From the NCBI RefSeq assembly GCF_041222825.1, contig NZ_CP139482.1, forward strand, positions 4,283,501 through 4,347,500: a stretch of DNA of 64,000 nt, in the 5' to 3' direction. The DNA is from Candidatus Thalassolituus haligoni. GTDB taxonomy: Bacteria; Pseudomonadota; Gammaproteobacteria; Pseudomonadales; Oceanobacteraceae. This document shows positions 35,522 through 44,245 of the stretch, in pieces. The notes under the pieces were generated by a model. It searched no databases and was not told the DNA's origin. It saw only the letters and a program-made list of their open reading frames with translations. The translations under genes were made by a program, and so were the position numbers. Position 1 is the stretch's first letter. Every line of letters begins with the position of its first letter.

Positions 35522-36859
35522 TCAGTCAGTCAATTGACCCTGCATTCCACCCTGCATCAGGGCTTCAATTTCCTCGACTGTTTTTGGCACTCCGGCAGTC
35601 AGTACATCACAGCCATCCGGGCGTACAACCACATCGTCTTCAATACGGATACCGATACCGCGCCAGCGCGCCTCGACGGTCTCGTCATCCGGGGCCACAT
35701 AAAGACCAGGTTCCACCGTCATGACCATGCCGTTTTCCAACAGCCTTGGCGCGCCATCAATCCGGTATTCGCCGACATCGTGCACATCCATTCCCAGCCA
35801 GTGGCCGGTCTTGTGCATATAAAAGCGGCGGTATTCACCGGATTCGAGGAGCTCATCCACGTCGCCAGACAACAGGCCGAGTGCCAGCAGTCCTTCGACC
35901 AGTACCGTCACTGCCGCATCGTGCGGATCATTCCAGTGATTTCCGGCCTTGATCCAGTCAAGCGCCGCATATTGGGCGTCCAGAACCAGGTTATAAAGCG
36001 CCTTTTGCTCAGCGCTAAAGCGTCCGTTCGCCGGAAAAGTACGGGTAATATCCGAGGCGTAATAGTCCAGCTCACAACCGGCGTCGATCAAAATCAGGTC
36101 GCCGTCCTGAATCGGTGCATCGTTGCGGGTGTAGTGCAGAATACAGCCGTTTTCACCGCTCCCCACAATGGAGGGATAGGCTGGCCAGCGGCTGCCCGCC
36201 GCCATAAAGGTGCGCATCAACTCGGCATCCAGCTGATACTCGAACATTCCCGGCTGCACCATTTGCATGGCTCGACAATGAGCGGCGGCACTGATATCCG
36301 CAGCACGCTGCATCAGGGCGATTTCGGCCTCCGATTTGATCAGTCGCATTTCGTGCAGGATATGATCCAGCCCGCTGAATTCCCGTGGCGGGTGTGAGCC
36401 GTTACGTACCTGGGCTTTGATATGGTTGACCCAGCCCATCAGCTGACGGTCAAAATCCGGGCTGACACCCAGATTGGCGTAAATTTTATCGGTTCCTTCG
36501 ATCAGCCCCGGCAGGATGTCGTCGATGTCGGTGATCGGGAACGCATCATCCGCACCCAGCACGTCGGGCGCCGCTTCTGGCCCTACCCGTCGTCCGGTCC
36601 AGATTTCCTGTTGTTTGATTTTTTCCTGGCAGAAGAGCACGTATTCGCCATGTTCACGGCCCGGAATCAACACCAGCACCGAATGCTCTTCGTCAAAGCC
36701 GCTGAGGTAATAAAAATCGCTATCCTGACGAAACAGGTATTCCACATCCCGGTTACGCACATGGACAGGAGCCGATGGAATAATAGCGATGCTGTTATCA
36801 CTCATTTGCGCCATCAACTGCTGGCGCCGACGAGCGTATTCGGATGCTTCCAGTTTCAT
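35522..36859 (-). CDS. pepP: Xaa-Pro aminopeptidase (aminopeptidase P)
   Basis: PepP removes N-terminal residues preceding proline. The 445-residue length matches E. coli PepP (441). The metal-binding pita-bread domain shows LIDAGCELDYYASDITRTFPANGRF with two aspartates, MHKTGHWLGMDVHDVG with the histidine, and MTVEPGLYVAPDDE plus GIGIRIEDDV with the glutamates. The N-terminal creatinase-like domain includes YLFRQDSDFYYLSGF. The gap to ygfB upstream is 12 bp, and ubiH follows after 114 bp. Confidence 0.95.
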   Translation of the reverse strand: MKLEASEYARRRQQLMAQMSDNSIAIIPSAPVHVRNRDVEYLFRQDSDFYYLSGFDEEHSVLVLIPGREHGEYVLFCQEKIKQQEIWTGRRVGPEAAPDVLGADDAFPITDIDDILPGLIEGTDKIYANLGVSPDFDRQLMGWVNHIKAQVRNGSHPPREFSGLDHILHEMRLIKSEAEIALMQRAADISAAAHCRAMQMVQPGMFEYQLDAELMRTFMAAGSRWPAYPSIVGSGENGCILHYTRNDAPIQDGDLILIDAGCELDYYASDITRTFPANGRFSAEQKALYNLVLDAQYAALDWIKAGNHWNDPHDAAVTVLVEGLLALGLLSGDVDELLESGEYRRFYMHKTGHWLGMDVHDVGEYRIDGAPRLLENGMVMTVEPGLYVAPDDETVEARWRGIGIRIEDDVVVRPDGCDVLTAGVPKTVEEIEALMQGGMQGQLTD

Positions 36860-36871
36860 ACCATCTCCAGA

Positions 36872-37426
36872 TCAGTGCAGGGTTGTCGATGATGAACCTG
36901 CAGAACGGTTCATATTGTAAAACACCGTGAGAGCAGCCACGCGGGCGTGCTCAGACAGGTCAAGATACATGCCTTCGTTGCCCGCATCGTCAAGATCGTC
37001 AACCTGGGCCTGGGAAAAGGCATCCAGATCACGCAAGACCTCAACAACGTCTTCCGGCAACTGCCCGGCCGAACGTTCTGAAGCACCAAAGCCATCCAGA
37101 AAGCCCTTGCTCCACTCTGCCAGACATTCCACCTGCTCGGCGACGTCAGCATCTTCATCACTCGGTAATAATGGACTGTAGGCCATTTCTTCAGCACTGA
37201 TCACTGCAAGCACCCAGTCATAAAATTCTGGCAACATGTCCGACAGTGGCGGTTCCGGGGCAGCTTCCAGTTCCAGATAATCCGTCGCTTCTGTCAGCCA
37301 TTGTTTGTGAGTAAGACGGGAACCACTGGCCAGATAACCACTCAACCAGCCGTGCAAGGCCGACGGGGACTGGTAACAACGGGCTTCCAGCCAGATATCC
37401 GCTGTGCTGGCAAAGTCAATTTTCAT
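36872..37426 (-). CDS. ygfB: UPF0149 family protein YgfB
   Basis: A 184-residue acidic soluble protein of the YecA/YgfB (UPF0149) family. It has features typical of that family: SALHGWLSGYLASG near residue 25, LLPSDEDADVAEQVECLAEWSKGFLDGFG, and SEHARVAALTVFYNMN near the C-terminus. In Pseudomonas aeruginosa YgfB has been described as a regulator affecting beta-lactam resistance through ampDh3. Here it heads the ygfB-pepP-ubiH-ubiI group and diverges from the zapA unit. Confidence 0.9.
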   Translation of the reverse strand: MKIDFASTADIWLEARCYQSPSALHGWLSGYLASGSRLTHKQWLTEATDYLELEAAPEPPLSDMLPEFYDWVLAVISAEEMAYSPLLPSDEDADVAEQVECLAEWSKGFLDGFGASERSAGQLPEDVVEVLRDLDAFSQAQVDDLDDAGNEGMYLDLSEHARVAALTVFYNMNRSAGSSSTTLH

Positions 37427-37508
37427 AACAACCTCAATATAATCAATCTGCCCATTCTAACATTGCCATCGTTCGGGTTTCCCGCTTTACAACGAATTGA
37501 CAGCCTGA

Positions 37509-37538
37509 TTGACCAGCCACTTGGACGGCTCTTATAGT
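37509..37538 (+). promoter_or_regulatory. Predicted sigma-70 promoter for the TIGR02449-like gene and zapA
   Basis: TTGACC (37509-37514) and TATAGT (37533-37538) are separated by 18 bp. The predicted transcript start is near 37545, with AGAAGGA and ATG at 37575 following. Confidence 0.65.
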
Positions 37539-37574
37539 AGTAGCCCCAGTTTGGCTCTGAACCAGAAGGATGTT

Positions 37575-37790
37575 ATGCCAGCAAACGACTTGCCCAGCCT
37601 GCAGCAGCGTATCCTGAAATTGCTCGCAATCCATCAGGAACTGCGAGAAGAAAACCAGCGCATGCGCGCAGAAGAGGTGAACTGGCAGTCTGAACGGGCC
37701 AGACTGGTACAGCAGAATGAAGCGGCACGCCGCAAGGTTCATGAAATGATACAAAAATTGCAAGTGCTGGAGCGCAACTGTGGCCAATGA
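37575..37790 (+). CDS. TIGR02449-like small coiled-coil protein
   Basis: A 71-residue protein that is almost entirely one charged helix (LQQRILKLLAIHQELREENQ and on), with leucine heptads typical of a short coiled coil. I associate a small family, TIGR02449, with this position directly before zapA. ATG 37575 is preceded by AGAAGGA with ideal spacing. Its end overlaps the zapA GTG start by 11 bp, so the two are translationally coupled. A role near the division apparatus, by analogy with ZapB-like coiled coils, is inference from position and shape only. Confidence 0.75.
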   Translation: MPANDLPSLQQRILKLLAIHQELREENQRMRAEEVNWQSERARLVQQNEAARRKVHEMIQKLQVLERNCGQ

Positions 37791-38094
37791 CCCCAGGATC
37801 CTGAATCTCACCATTCTGGAACGTGAATATCGAATCAACTGCCCAGCGGGCGCCGAGCAGCAGCTGCGTGATGCCGCACGGCTGCTGGATCAAAAGATGG
37901 TCGAGATAAAAAATGCCACATCAGCCTCGGGCAAGGTGCCTGGCACTGATCGGATTGCGGTTATCGCGGCGCTGAACATTGCCCATCAGCTGCTCGAAAT
38001 GCAAAGTGAGCTGGATCAGCAAGCCAGTATTTTCGAAGACCTGAACACCCGTCTCGACAGCGCGCTGAATCTCTCGATCCAGCGCGAACTCTGA
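37780..38094 (+). CDS. zapA: Cell division protein ZapA
   Basis: ZapA binds and bundles FtsZ filaments at the Z-ring. The 104-residue product begins with GTG 37780. It has the family N-terminal globular pattern LNLTILEREYRINCPAGAEQQLRDAARLLDQKM, followed by RIAVIAALNIAHQLLEMQSE and a C-terminal coiled-coil. Its position just upstream of 6S RNA and fau (ygfA) is a conserved gammaproteobacterial arrangement, and supports the call. Confidence 0.93.
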   Translation: MANDPRILNLTILEREYRINCPAGAEQQLRDAARLLDQKMVEIKNATSASGKVPGTDRIAVIAALNIAHQLLEMQSELDQQASIFEDLNTRLDSALNLSIQREL

Positions 38095-38110
38095 GCGTCC
38101 TGTCGCAGAC

Positions 38111-38141
38111 TTTTCGCAGAGCCACTGATCTCTGATATACT
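38111..38141 (+). promoter_or_regulatory. Predicted promoter of the 6S RNA gene
   Basis: A good -10 hexamer TATACT lies at 38136-38141, about seven bases before the predicted 6S 5' end. The -35 region is weak (TTTTCG at 38111-38116, spacing 19, or TTCGCA at 38113-38118, spacing 17). Confidence 0.5.
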
Positions 38142-38145
38142 TCAC

Positions 38146-38325
38146 AAACTCCCTGCTGCATTGGCCAGTCGACAAAGACCTCGAGCCGATGACCACAACC
38201 CCGGAGGGTTTCAGTCGCTGTTGTGCGCATGTCCGACTACCGGAAAGCCTTATTCAGCGAATGACCCACCACCTTGAACCATTGGGTTCAAGGGCTTTTT
38301 CCGACAGCGGTGCGGCGGGGTTCCT
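38146..38325 (+). ncRNA. ssrS: 6S RNA
   Basis: 6S RNA folds as a long hairpin mimicking an open promoter and sequesters sigma-70 RNA polymerase. The predicted ends pair over ten positions: CCCTGCTGCA (38151-38160) with TGCGGCGGGG (38311-38320), allowing G-U pairs. Conserved pieces are present in order: TTGGCCAGTC, CGAGCCGAT, the GGAAAGCCTTA segment, and CCACCTTGAACC followed by GGGTTCAAGGGC near the 3' side. The location between zapA and fau is the standard one. Exact termini are estimates; the mature RNA would be near 180 nt. Confidence 0.88.
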
Positions 38326-38346
38326 TTCCGATTTGCTTCGATTTTT

Positions 38347-38940
38347 ATGAACAAGCATCAGCTTCGCAAGGCCATGCGCCAGCAACGTCGTGCCTTAACA
38401 CCAAAGCAACAACATCAAGCGGCCTACGGTCTGAAACGCACGCTGTTACAGCCAGGTGCGCTCCTTGCCGCCAAGCGAATAGCGCTGTACCTGGTAAATG
38501 ATGGAGAAATAAACCCTGAGCAGATCATCAAACAACTGACCCGGATGGGTAAGGCCGTCTACTTGCCCACCCTGCACCCACTACGTCAGGGGGAACTGGC
38601 ATTTGTTCGCTACCAGGCCACCACCCGCATGAGCACCAACCGCTTTGGCATTGCCGAACCGGATTTCCGTTACAACACGCACCAACAGGCAAAATTTCTG
38701 TCGGTGATTTGCTTGCCCTTGGTCGCTTTTGACCCGCATGGCAATCGCATGGGTATGGGGGGCGGCTTTTACGACCGATCACTAGCCTTTACCCGACACG
38801 CAGGCAACAAGCCGCGACTCATTGGCTGTGCCCATGAGTTTCAGTGCGTTTCTGCGCTTCCTGCAGAAGTCTGGGATATTCCGTTATCTGCTATTGCTAC
38901 CGATACCGCGCTGCGAATGTGTCAGCGCTCTAGCGAATAG
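38347..38940 (+). CDS. fau: 5-formyltetrahydrofolate cyclo-ligase
   Basis: The enzyme converts 5-formyl-THF to methenyl-THF with ATP. The 197-residue protein begins MNKHQLRKAMRQQRRALTPKQQ, typical of YgfA/MTHFS. It contains the substrate-binding LYLVNDGEINPEQII and the ATP-binding signature PLVAFDPHGNRMGMGGGFYDRSLA. The gene lies just after the 6S RNA, and the 6S-fau transcript is processed in E. coli. Its last 11 bases overlap a small convergent ORF on the other strand. Confidence 0.94.
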   Translation: MNKHQLRKAMRQQRRALTPKQQHQAAYGLKRTLLQPGALLAAKRIALYLVNDGEINPEQIIKQLTRMGKAVYLPTLHPLRQGELAFVRYQATTRMSTNRFGIAEPDFRYNTHQQAKFLSVICLPLVAFDPHGNRMGMGGGFYDRSLAFTRHAGNKPRLIGCAHEFQCVSALPAEVWDIPLSAIATDTALRMCQRSSE

Positions 38941-39058
38941 TGTGTTCCGATGCCAGAACGGCAGACGGACGCTGATTTTCGTTGATTGTCATGCCGGTAA
39001 TCGCGGCACCCAAAATAACAACCAATCCTATAAAGACCAGTAAATCTGGTTTCTTCAT
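38930..39058 (-). CDS. Small single-pass membrane protein (42 residues), candidate
   Basis: This frame is too short for usual ORF cut-offs but reads well as a gene. ATG 39058 is preceded by GGAGT with eight bases spacing. The product starts MKKPDLLVFIGLVVILGAAI, giving a positively charged N-terminus and a clean hydrophobic helix of about 17 residues, followed by a polar tail ending EHTIR. It is convergent with fau and overlaps its 3' end by 11 bp. I know no function; the topology would be N-in with a short periplasmic tail. An AT-rich upstream region with an inverted repeat could hold its promoter. Confidence 0.55.
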   Translation of the reverse strand: MKKPDLLVFIGLVVILGAAITGMTINENQRPSAVLASEHTIR

Positions 39059-39450
39059 TGAAAGTGACTCCAGCTAAGCTCTACTTTTTATGCTCGTGTT
39101 CTACCTGTACGACAACAGGCAGGTGCGGCTACTTTGTCCGTGTTTCAGCAATATTTCTGCCACTTTAGTCACAAGTAATGACTAAAATATTAATTGGTTT
39201 CATCTGCACCAAAATAGTTCAACTGTTTTTAAACATTGTTCCAGACGGTAACAGTTTCATCAGTACAAACCCGGAAATCGGCGCTAAGACCCTGACATTG
39301 CCCTACTTCGGATCACAGCATAGAGCCGGACTCTGGCGGCCGACAAGCACACATTCAGGTCAATAATTGACTTGCTTCACGGATATTGCCCATTCACAAG
39401 GCGCTGTCCCAAAGGCAGGCGACTCCCTGCCCTGTTTTGACACCAAAGCA
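39059..39450. other. Gene-free AT-rich region upstream of the small membrane ORF
   Basis: About 390 bp with no convincing gene. A 62-codon rightward frame at 39178 lacks a ribosome-binding site and homology. The region holds the inverted repeat TTAGTCA-N7-TGACTAA at 39165-39185, which could be an operator, and a hairpin at 39411-39431 beside the alpha/beta hydrolase stop. Confidence 0.5.
39411..39431 (-). terminator. Possible terminator of the alpha/beta hydrolase gene
   Basis: On the minus strand GGCAGG and CCTGCC form a 6 bp stem with a 6 nt loop, starting about 20 bp after the stop and followed by TTT. The T-run is short, so efficiency is uncertain. Confidence 0.4.
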
Positions 39451-40440
39451 CTACTCCGAAGCCTTGGCAGGCAACACGGCATCCAGACCCGATAACAAGG
39501 CACGATAAACTGCCTCCAGCCGCTCTGGAGTTTCATTCACCAGATGATGATGCCCGCCTTCTATCAGCGTCAGCCGCAAGTCGGGAAACAACCGCTGATA
39601 AGCCGGTACATTGTAGCCCCAGTCTACCGTTTGATCGGCAGTGCCCTGGATCATGCGTACCGGATAGACTAATGGCTGCTGCCGTTCGATCCAGGCCAGC
39701 CAGCGCTTGAGAGCCGTTACCCAGTGCACGCTCAGATGCCGTGATTGCAAAGGATCGCCACTCGCAATAAATTCAGCAAACAGCGGATTATTTCCGCTCA
39801 GCGCGAACCGCCGCCGCACCCGGCTAACAAACAAGCGCGCCAGGGCGTGCACCCAGCGGCCACTGCGCCACCCGACCGGCCGCAACAAGGGCGCCAGCAG
39901 CCACACTTCCAGCGGCCCGGATTGACCTGCAAGCGGACGTCGCTTGAGCAGATAGCTGGCCAGAATGGCTCCCCCGGTACTCTGCCCAGCAGCCAGCCAG
40001 GGCAACGCTGGCAGCTGTTTTTCAGCCTGTTGATAGACATCAAAAAAGACTGCTTCGTACTGGTCAAAATCGTCGATTCTGGCAGGCTCACCGCCAGACA
40101 GACCATGACCAGGAAGGTCAAACGCCACCAGATTCAGACGCTGTTCCCGGCAAAAATCAATCAGGCTGCCATACAGCCCAACATGATCGTAATAACCATG
40201 CACCAGAATAAGATTGCCTACCGCCTCAGGGCACTCCCAATACTGCACCGCAATATCAAAGCCAGCGCTCGTCAGCTTCCCCATACGGTGCTGGCAGACC
40301 CCCTTCTCGGCCAGCCGATAATAATGCCGGTACGCGCTCAGCAATGCCTCGGGAGCCGATTGCTGCCAATCATCACGCCAGTCAGGCAGGGCATTCCGAA
40401 GTGGATATGAATTCCATAATTCTCTGGTCGTTTTCTCCAC
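39451..40440 (-). CDS. Alpha/beta hydrolase (lysophospholipase / serine hydrolase S33-like)
   Basis: The 329-residue protein has the alpha/beta-hydrolase outline. There is an HGYYDHVGLY oxyanion region (HG motif), FDLPGHGLSGGEPARIDDF, the nucleophile elbow WLAAGQSTGGAI (G-x-S-x-G), an aspartate in MIQGTADQTVDW and the catalytic histidine in EGGHHHLVNE. This pattern is closest to PldB-like lysophospholipases or monoacylglycerol lipases. No signal peptide is visible. GTG 40440 is preferred, with AGGAGG upstream; the frame to 40491 runs into the glnA terminator. It lies downstream of glnA on the same strand. Confidence 0.82.
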   Translation of the reverse strand: MEKTTRELWNSYPLRNALPDWRDDWQQSAPEALLSAYRHYYRLAEKGVCQHRMGKLTSAGFDIAVQYWECPEAVGNLILVHGYYDHVGLYGSLIDFCREQRLNLVAFDLPGHGLSGGEPARIDDFDQYEAVFFDVYQQAEKQLPALPWLAAGQSTGGAILASYLLKRRPLAGQSGPLEVWLLAPLLRPVGWRSGRWVHALARLFVSRVRRRFALSGNNPLFAEFIASGDPLQSRHLSVHWVTALKRWLAWIERQQPLVYPVRMIQGTADQTVDWGYNVPAYQRLFPDLRLTLIEGGHHHLVNETPERLEAVYRALLSGLDAVLPAKASE

Positions 40441-40487
40441 GTCCTTCTGTCCTCCTGCGTACCCGTTGAAAACAACGCTGATAAGCC

Positions 40488-40512
40488 ACAAAAAAAGGCC
40501 GCCGAAGCGACC
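40488..40512 (-). terminator. Rho-independent terminator of glnA
   Basis: On the minus strand GGTCGC-TTCG-GCGGCC forms a 6 bp stem capped by a stable TTCG tetraloop, followed immediately by a T-rich run (TTTTTTTG). It lies 30 bp after the glnA stop. Confidence 0.85.
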
Positions 40513-40541
40513 TTTCTTATTACTAACCGATAATCCGAAGA

Positions 40542-41948
40542 TTAAACGGAGTAGTACATGTCGAACTCTACCGGGTGAGTCGTATGCTCTACGCGGTAAA
40601 CATCTTCCATTTTCAGGTCAATGTAGGCTTCGATCATATCGTCAGTGAAAACACCACCTTCAGTCAGGAACGCACTGTCAGCTTTCAGGCAATCCAAAGC
40701 TTCACGCAGTGAACCACACACCTGTGGAATCGCTGCAGCTTCTTCTGCTGGCAGGTCGTACAGATCCTTGTCAGCGGCATCGCCAGGGTGAAGCTTGTTC
40801 TTGATGCCATCCAGGCCAGCCATCAGCATGGCAGCAAATGCCAGGTATGGGTTCGCTGTAGGATCCGGGAAACGCGCTTCGATACGCTTGCCTTTTGGCG
40901 ACGCAACGTAAGGAATACGGATAGAAGCAGAACGGTTACGGGCAGAGTATGCCAGCATGACCGGCGCTTCAAAGCCTGGAATCAGACGCTTGTAGGAGTT
41001 GGTAGACGGGTTGGTGAACGCGTTCAGTGCCTTGGCGTGCTTGATGATACCGCCAATATAGTACAGCGCTGTTTCGCTCAATCCTGCATAAACGTCACCG
41101 GCAAACTGGTTTTCGCCATCTTTCCAGAAAGACTGGTGCACGTGCATACCAGAACCGTTGTCACCCACGATTGGCTTCGGCATGAAGGTAGCGGTTTTGC
41201 CATAGGCAGCAGCAACGTTGTGGACGATGTACTTCATCATTTGCACTTCGTCAGCTTTCTTAACCAGTGTATTAAAACGCACACCGATTTCGTTCTGACC
41301 AGCGTTAGCCACTTCGTGGTGATGTACTTCAACGTCCAGGCCGATGGCCATCATGGTGTTACACATGGCAGCACGAATGTCGTGGTGGCTGTCGACAGGA
41401 GGAACAGGGAAGTAACCGCCTTTAACGCGAGGACGGTGACCCAGGTTGCCGCCTTCCGTTACAGAAGCCGTCGCCCATGCACCTTCGTCGGAGTTGATCT
41501 TGCAGAAAGAACCCTGCATATCCTGACCCCAAGTGACGTCGTCGAACATAAAGAATTCAGGCTCTGGACCGAAGAATGCAGTATCACCCAGGCCTGTAGA
41601 CTTCAGGTATTCTTCAGCGCGCTTGGCAACAGAACGTGGATCACGCTCATAACCCAGCATGGTGCTTGGTTCGATAATGTCACAACGCAGAACCAGCGTT
41701 GAATCTTCAGTGAACGGGTCCATGAAAGGAGTTGTATCGTCCGGCATCAGGATCATGTCGGATTCGTTGATACCCTTCCAGCCCGAGATGGATGAACCAT
41801 CAAACATCTGACCATTTTCGAAGAATTCTTCATCCACATAGCTGGCAGGAATAGTTACATGCTGCTCTTTACCTTTTGAGTCGGTAAAACGCAGATCAAC
41901 CCACTTAACGTCATTTTCTTTGATCAGATTCAGAGTGTTCTCTGACAT
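40542..41948 (-). CDS. glnA: Glutamine synthetase type I
   Basis: GlnA makes glutamine from glutamate, ammonia and ATP, the main ammonium assimilation step. The 468-residue product matches class I-beta enzymes (E. coli 469). [18 protein letters not shown] near residue 50 is the signature. [11 protein letters not shown] holds metal ligands, [21 protein letters not shown] the ATP site, and [25 protein letters not shown] the glutamate site. An adenylylation-site-like segment with a tyrosine appears near [11 protein letters not shown], indicating GlnE control. ATG 41948 has GGAGATAAGAAA before it; upstream frame to 42068 is not coding. Transcription is from a sigma-54 promoter. Confidence 0.97.
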   Translation of the reverse strand: MSENTLNLIKENDVKWVDLRFTDSKGKEQHVTIPASYVDEEFFENGQMFDGSSISGWKGINESDMILMPDDTTPFMDPFTEDSTLVLRCDIIEPSTMLGYERDPRSVAKRAEEYLKSTGLGDTAFFGPEPEFFMFDDVTWGQDMQGSFCKINSDEGAWATASVTEGGNLGHRPRVKGGYFPVPPVDSHHDIRAAMCNTMMAIGLDVEVHHHEVANAGQNEIGVRFNTLVKKADEVQMMKYIVHNVAAAYGKTATFMPKPIVGDNGSGMHVHQSFWKDGENQFAGDVYAGLSETALYYIGGIIKHAKALNAFTNPSTNSYKRLIPGFEAPVMLAYSARNRSASIRIPYVASPKGKRIEARFPDPTANPYLAFAAMLMAGLDGIKNKLHPGDAADKDLYDLPAEEAAAIPQVCGSLREALDCLKADSAFLTEGGVFTDDMIEAYIDLKMEDVYRVEHTTHPVEFDMYYSV

Positions 41949-42018
41949 TTTCTTATCTCCAGATGCTGGTTCATATCCGATAATGGGGTCCAACCCCGGC
42001 TCGCATGCCCGAAAAAAG

Positions 42019-42034
42019 AGCAATTCGCGTGCCA
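42019..42034 (-). promoter_or_regulatory. Sigma-54 promoter of glnA (-24/-12)
   Basis: On the minus strand the sequence is TGGCACG-CGAA-TTGCT, matching the consensus TGGCACG-N4-TTGCW at every defined position. The predicted start is near 42008, about 60 bp upstream of the glnA ATG. Confidence 0.88.
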
Positions 42035-42096
42035 TTTGGAGGCACGTTGGGAAGAGCACAAAATTCAAGGCATTTTCAAACCTTTAATCGTATTTT

Positions 42097-42116
42097 TTGC
42101 ACACTTACAGTGCCAA
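42097..42116. promoter_or_regulatory. NtrC-binding site, proximal
   Basis: TTGCAC-ACTTACA-GTGCCAA contains GCAC-N7-GTGC, the NtrC dyad. Its centre is about 98 bp upstream of the predicted glnA start, a usual enhancer distance. Confidence 0.65.
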
Positions 42117-42127
42117 TTAGATTTAAA

Positions 42128-42144
42128 CGAACCATATAGGTGCA
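42128..42144. promoter_or_regulatory. NtrC-binding site, distal
   Basis: On the minus strand TGCACCTATATGGTTCG matches TGCACC-N5-GGTGCA with one mismatch in the inner part of the second half. Its centre is about 30 bp (three helical turns) from the proximal site, like the paired E. coli glnA enhancers. Confidence 0.55.
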
Positions 42145-42281
42145 TTCGAATCGGTTTTTCTGACCCCTGCCAGGCTGCGTGCCCAGTATAGGTTCAAGTG
42201 CTCTGTTTCCGAAATCCATGAGCACAGTAATGGCGCTTTTCTTATAATGAAATTGACATGCCGCATCGATCCGAAGTCAGG

Positions 42282-42287
42282 TATAAT
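42282..42287 (+). promoter_or_regulatory. Probable -10 element of typA
   Basis: A perfect TATAAT lies 42 bp before the typA start. The nearest good -35, TTGACA at 42253-42258, is 23 bp away, longer than usual, so the true -35 is unclear. Confidence 0.45.
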
Positions 42288-42328
42288 CGCCCGCCAATTT
42301 TGCACAAACTTTAACCAAGGCTTTTGTT

Positions 42329-44149
42329 GTGATCAACAATCTCAGAAACATCGCCATTATTGCTCACGTTGACCATGGTAAAACTACCCTGGTCGATAAA
42401 CTGTTGGAGCAATCCGGCACTCTGGACCGAAAAGACCAGGGTGGCGAGCGAGTCATGGACTCGAATGATCAGGAAAAAGAACGCGGCATCACCATTCTTG
42501 CGAAAAACACTGCGATTCGCTGGAATGATTACCGTATCAATATCGTCGACACACCAGGACACGCCGACTTCGGTGGCGAAGTTGAACGGGTGATGTCCAT
42601 GGTTGACTCCGTTTGCCTGCTGGTTGATGCGGTTGATGGCCCGATGCCACAAACCCGTTTCGTCACCCAGAAAGCGTTTGAGCGTGGCTTGCGCCCAATC
42701 GTGGTGATCAACAAGATCGACCGTCCTGGCGCTCGTCCAGACTGGGTGATGGACGAGATCTTTGATCTGTTCGACCGCCTGGGTGCGACCGACGAGCAAC
42801 TCGACTTCCCGGTTATCTATGCTTCTGCCCTGAATGGTATTGCCGGTACCGATCCGGACGACATGGCAGACGACATGACACCACTGTTCCAGATGATTGT
42901 CGACCATGTTACTCCACCACCAGTGGATCTTGACGGCCCGTTCCAGATGCAAATCTCGGCACTGGACTACGACAGCTTTGTGGGTGTTATCGGTGTTGGC
43001 CGTATCGCTCGCGGTAAACTCAAGCCGGGCACGGATATTCAGCTGATTAGTGCTGACGGTAAAACCCGCAAGGGTCGCCTGTTGGAAGTCAAAGGTTTCC
43101 ATGGTTTGAACCGGGTTACCGTAGAAGAAGCTTCCGCAGGGGACATCGTCTGTGTTTCCGGTATTGAAGGCCTGAACATCTCCGACACCCTGTGTGCCGT
43201 CGGTCATGTTGAAGCGCTGCCGCCACTGACAGTAGACGAACCAACCGTGAGCATGACCTTCCAGGTTAATGACTCACCGTTTGCCGGTAAAGAAGGCAAG
43301 TACGTCACCTCCCGCAACATCAAGGATCGTCTCGACAAGGAGCTGATCCACAACGTGGCGCTACGAGTTGAGCCTGGCGACAGCCCAGAAAAATTCAAGG
43401 TCTCTGGCCGTGGCGAACTGCACCTCTCGGTACTGATCGAATCCATGCGTCGCGAAGGCTTCGAAATGGGTATCGGCAAGCCAGAAGTTGTACAACGTGA
43501 AATCGACGGCGTTCTGCAAGAACCGTACGAACAGGTTGTGATTGACGTTGAAGATGAACACCAGGGTTCCATCATGGAAGAGATGGGCAACCGTCGCGCC
43601 GAGATGACCAACATGGTTCCCGATGGCAAAGGCCGTACTCGTCTTGAATTCATGATGCCAGCCCGTGGCCTGATTGGCTTCCGCTCGCAGTTCATGACCA
43701 TGACCTCCGGTTCCGGCATTCTGACCAACGTCTTTGACCACTACGGTCCAATTCAGACGGGACTGGGATCTACCCGTCACAACGGCGTACTGGTTTCCAT
43801 GGTTCCAGGCAAGATTCTGGGCTATGCCCTGTTCACCCTGCAGGAACGTGGTCGTCTGTTCGTATCTCCGGCAACGGAAGTTTACGAAGGCATGATCGTC
43901 GGTCTGCACAGCCGTGATAACGACCTGGTGGTTAACCCGACCAAAGCCAAGCAGCTGACCAACGTCCGTGCGTCCGGTACCGATGAAGCCATCAACCTGA
44001 CCCCGCCAGTGAAACACACACTGGAACAGGCGCTGGAATTCATTGAAGACGATGAACTGGTTGAAGTAACACCTATCAGCATTCGTCTGCGCAAGAAGTT
44101 GCTGACTGAAAACGAGCGTAAACGCTCCAAGCCAAAGAAATCTTCCTGA
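42329..44149 (+). CDS. typA: Ribosome-associated GTPase TypA/BipA
   Basis: TypA/BipA is a translational GTPase that assists ribosome assembly and stress responses. The 606-residue length equals the E. coli protein (607). G motifs are visible: G1 [11 protein letters not shown]2 region [14 protein letters not shown]3 DTPGHADF, G4 [10 protein letters not shown] and SA in VIYASALNG. The BipA-specific C-terminal domain includes [35 protein letters not shown] and ends basic ([10 protein letters not shown]). Start is GTG 42329 with AAGG upstream. It diverges from glnA as in E. coli. Its 3' end recurs as a diverged copy at 52280. Confidence 0.97.
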   Translation: MINNLRNIAIIAHVDHGKTTLVDKLLEQSGTLDRKDQGGERVMDSNDQEKERGITILAKNTAIRWNDYRINIVDTPGHADFGGEVERVMSMVDSVCLLVDAVDGPMPQTRFVTQKAFERGLRPIVVINKIDRPGARPDWVMDEIFDLFDRLGATDEQLDFPVIYASALNGIAGTDPDDMADDMTPLFQMIVDHVTPPPVDLDGPFQMQISALDYDSFVGVIGVGRIARGKLKPGTDIQLISADGKTRKGRLLEVKGFHGLNRVTVEEASAGDIVCVSGIEGLNISDTLCAVGHVEALPPLTVDEPTVSMTFQVNDSPFAGKEGKYVTSRNIKDRLDKELIHNVALRVEPGDSPEKFKVSGRGELHLSVLIESMRREGFEMGIGKPEVVQREIDGVLQEPYEQVVIDVEDEHQGSIMEEMGNRRAEMTNMVPDGKGRTRLEFMMPARGLIGFRSQFMTMTSGSGILTNVFDHYGPIQTGLGSTRHNGVLVSMVPGKILGYALFTLQERGRLFVSPATEVYEGMIVGLHSRDNDLVVNPTKAKQLTNVRASGTDEAINLTPPVKHTLEQALEFIEDDELVEVTPISIRLRKKLLTENERKRSKPKKSS

Positions 44150-44208
44150 TGACTGACGCTTGCATATGCTGTTGATTTAACAGGATATGTTCCACGTGGA
44201 AAGCCCGA
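44116..44208 (+). repeat. Direct repeat copy 1: typA 3' end and downstream region
   Basis: The last 34 bases of typA, the stop and the next 59 bp align with 52280-52371 at roughly four of five positions, with a few single-base gaps. The last 21 bases before the divergence point are identical in both. This copy is in its functional context: coding end, parS-like 16-mer, terminator. Confidence 0.8.
44188..44203. other. parS-like palindrome, copy 1
   Basis: TGTTCCACGTGGAAAG has the 12 bp perfect palindrome TTCCACGTGGAA. It equals the pseudomonad ParB site TGTTCCACGTGGAAC(C/A) except at the last two bases. Two occurrences of exactly this 16-mer are in the window, both in the direct repeat. Confidence 0.5.
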
Positions 44209-44238
44209 CGAAGCACATTCGCCGGGCTTTTTCTTTTT
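44200..44238 (+). terminator. Rho-independent terminator of typA
   Basis: AAAGCCCG (44200-44207) pairs with CGGGCTTT (44223-44230), with an inner CGAA/TTCG helix, and is followed by a T-rich run to 44238. Confidence 0.85.
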
Positions 44239-44245
44239 ATGGCAG

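Noticed and set aside
41949..42068. N-terminal extension of glnA
   Set aside because: It would cover the sigma-54 promoter; the ATG at 41948 has a ribosome-binding site and the family start.
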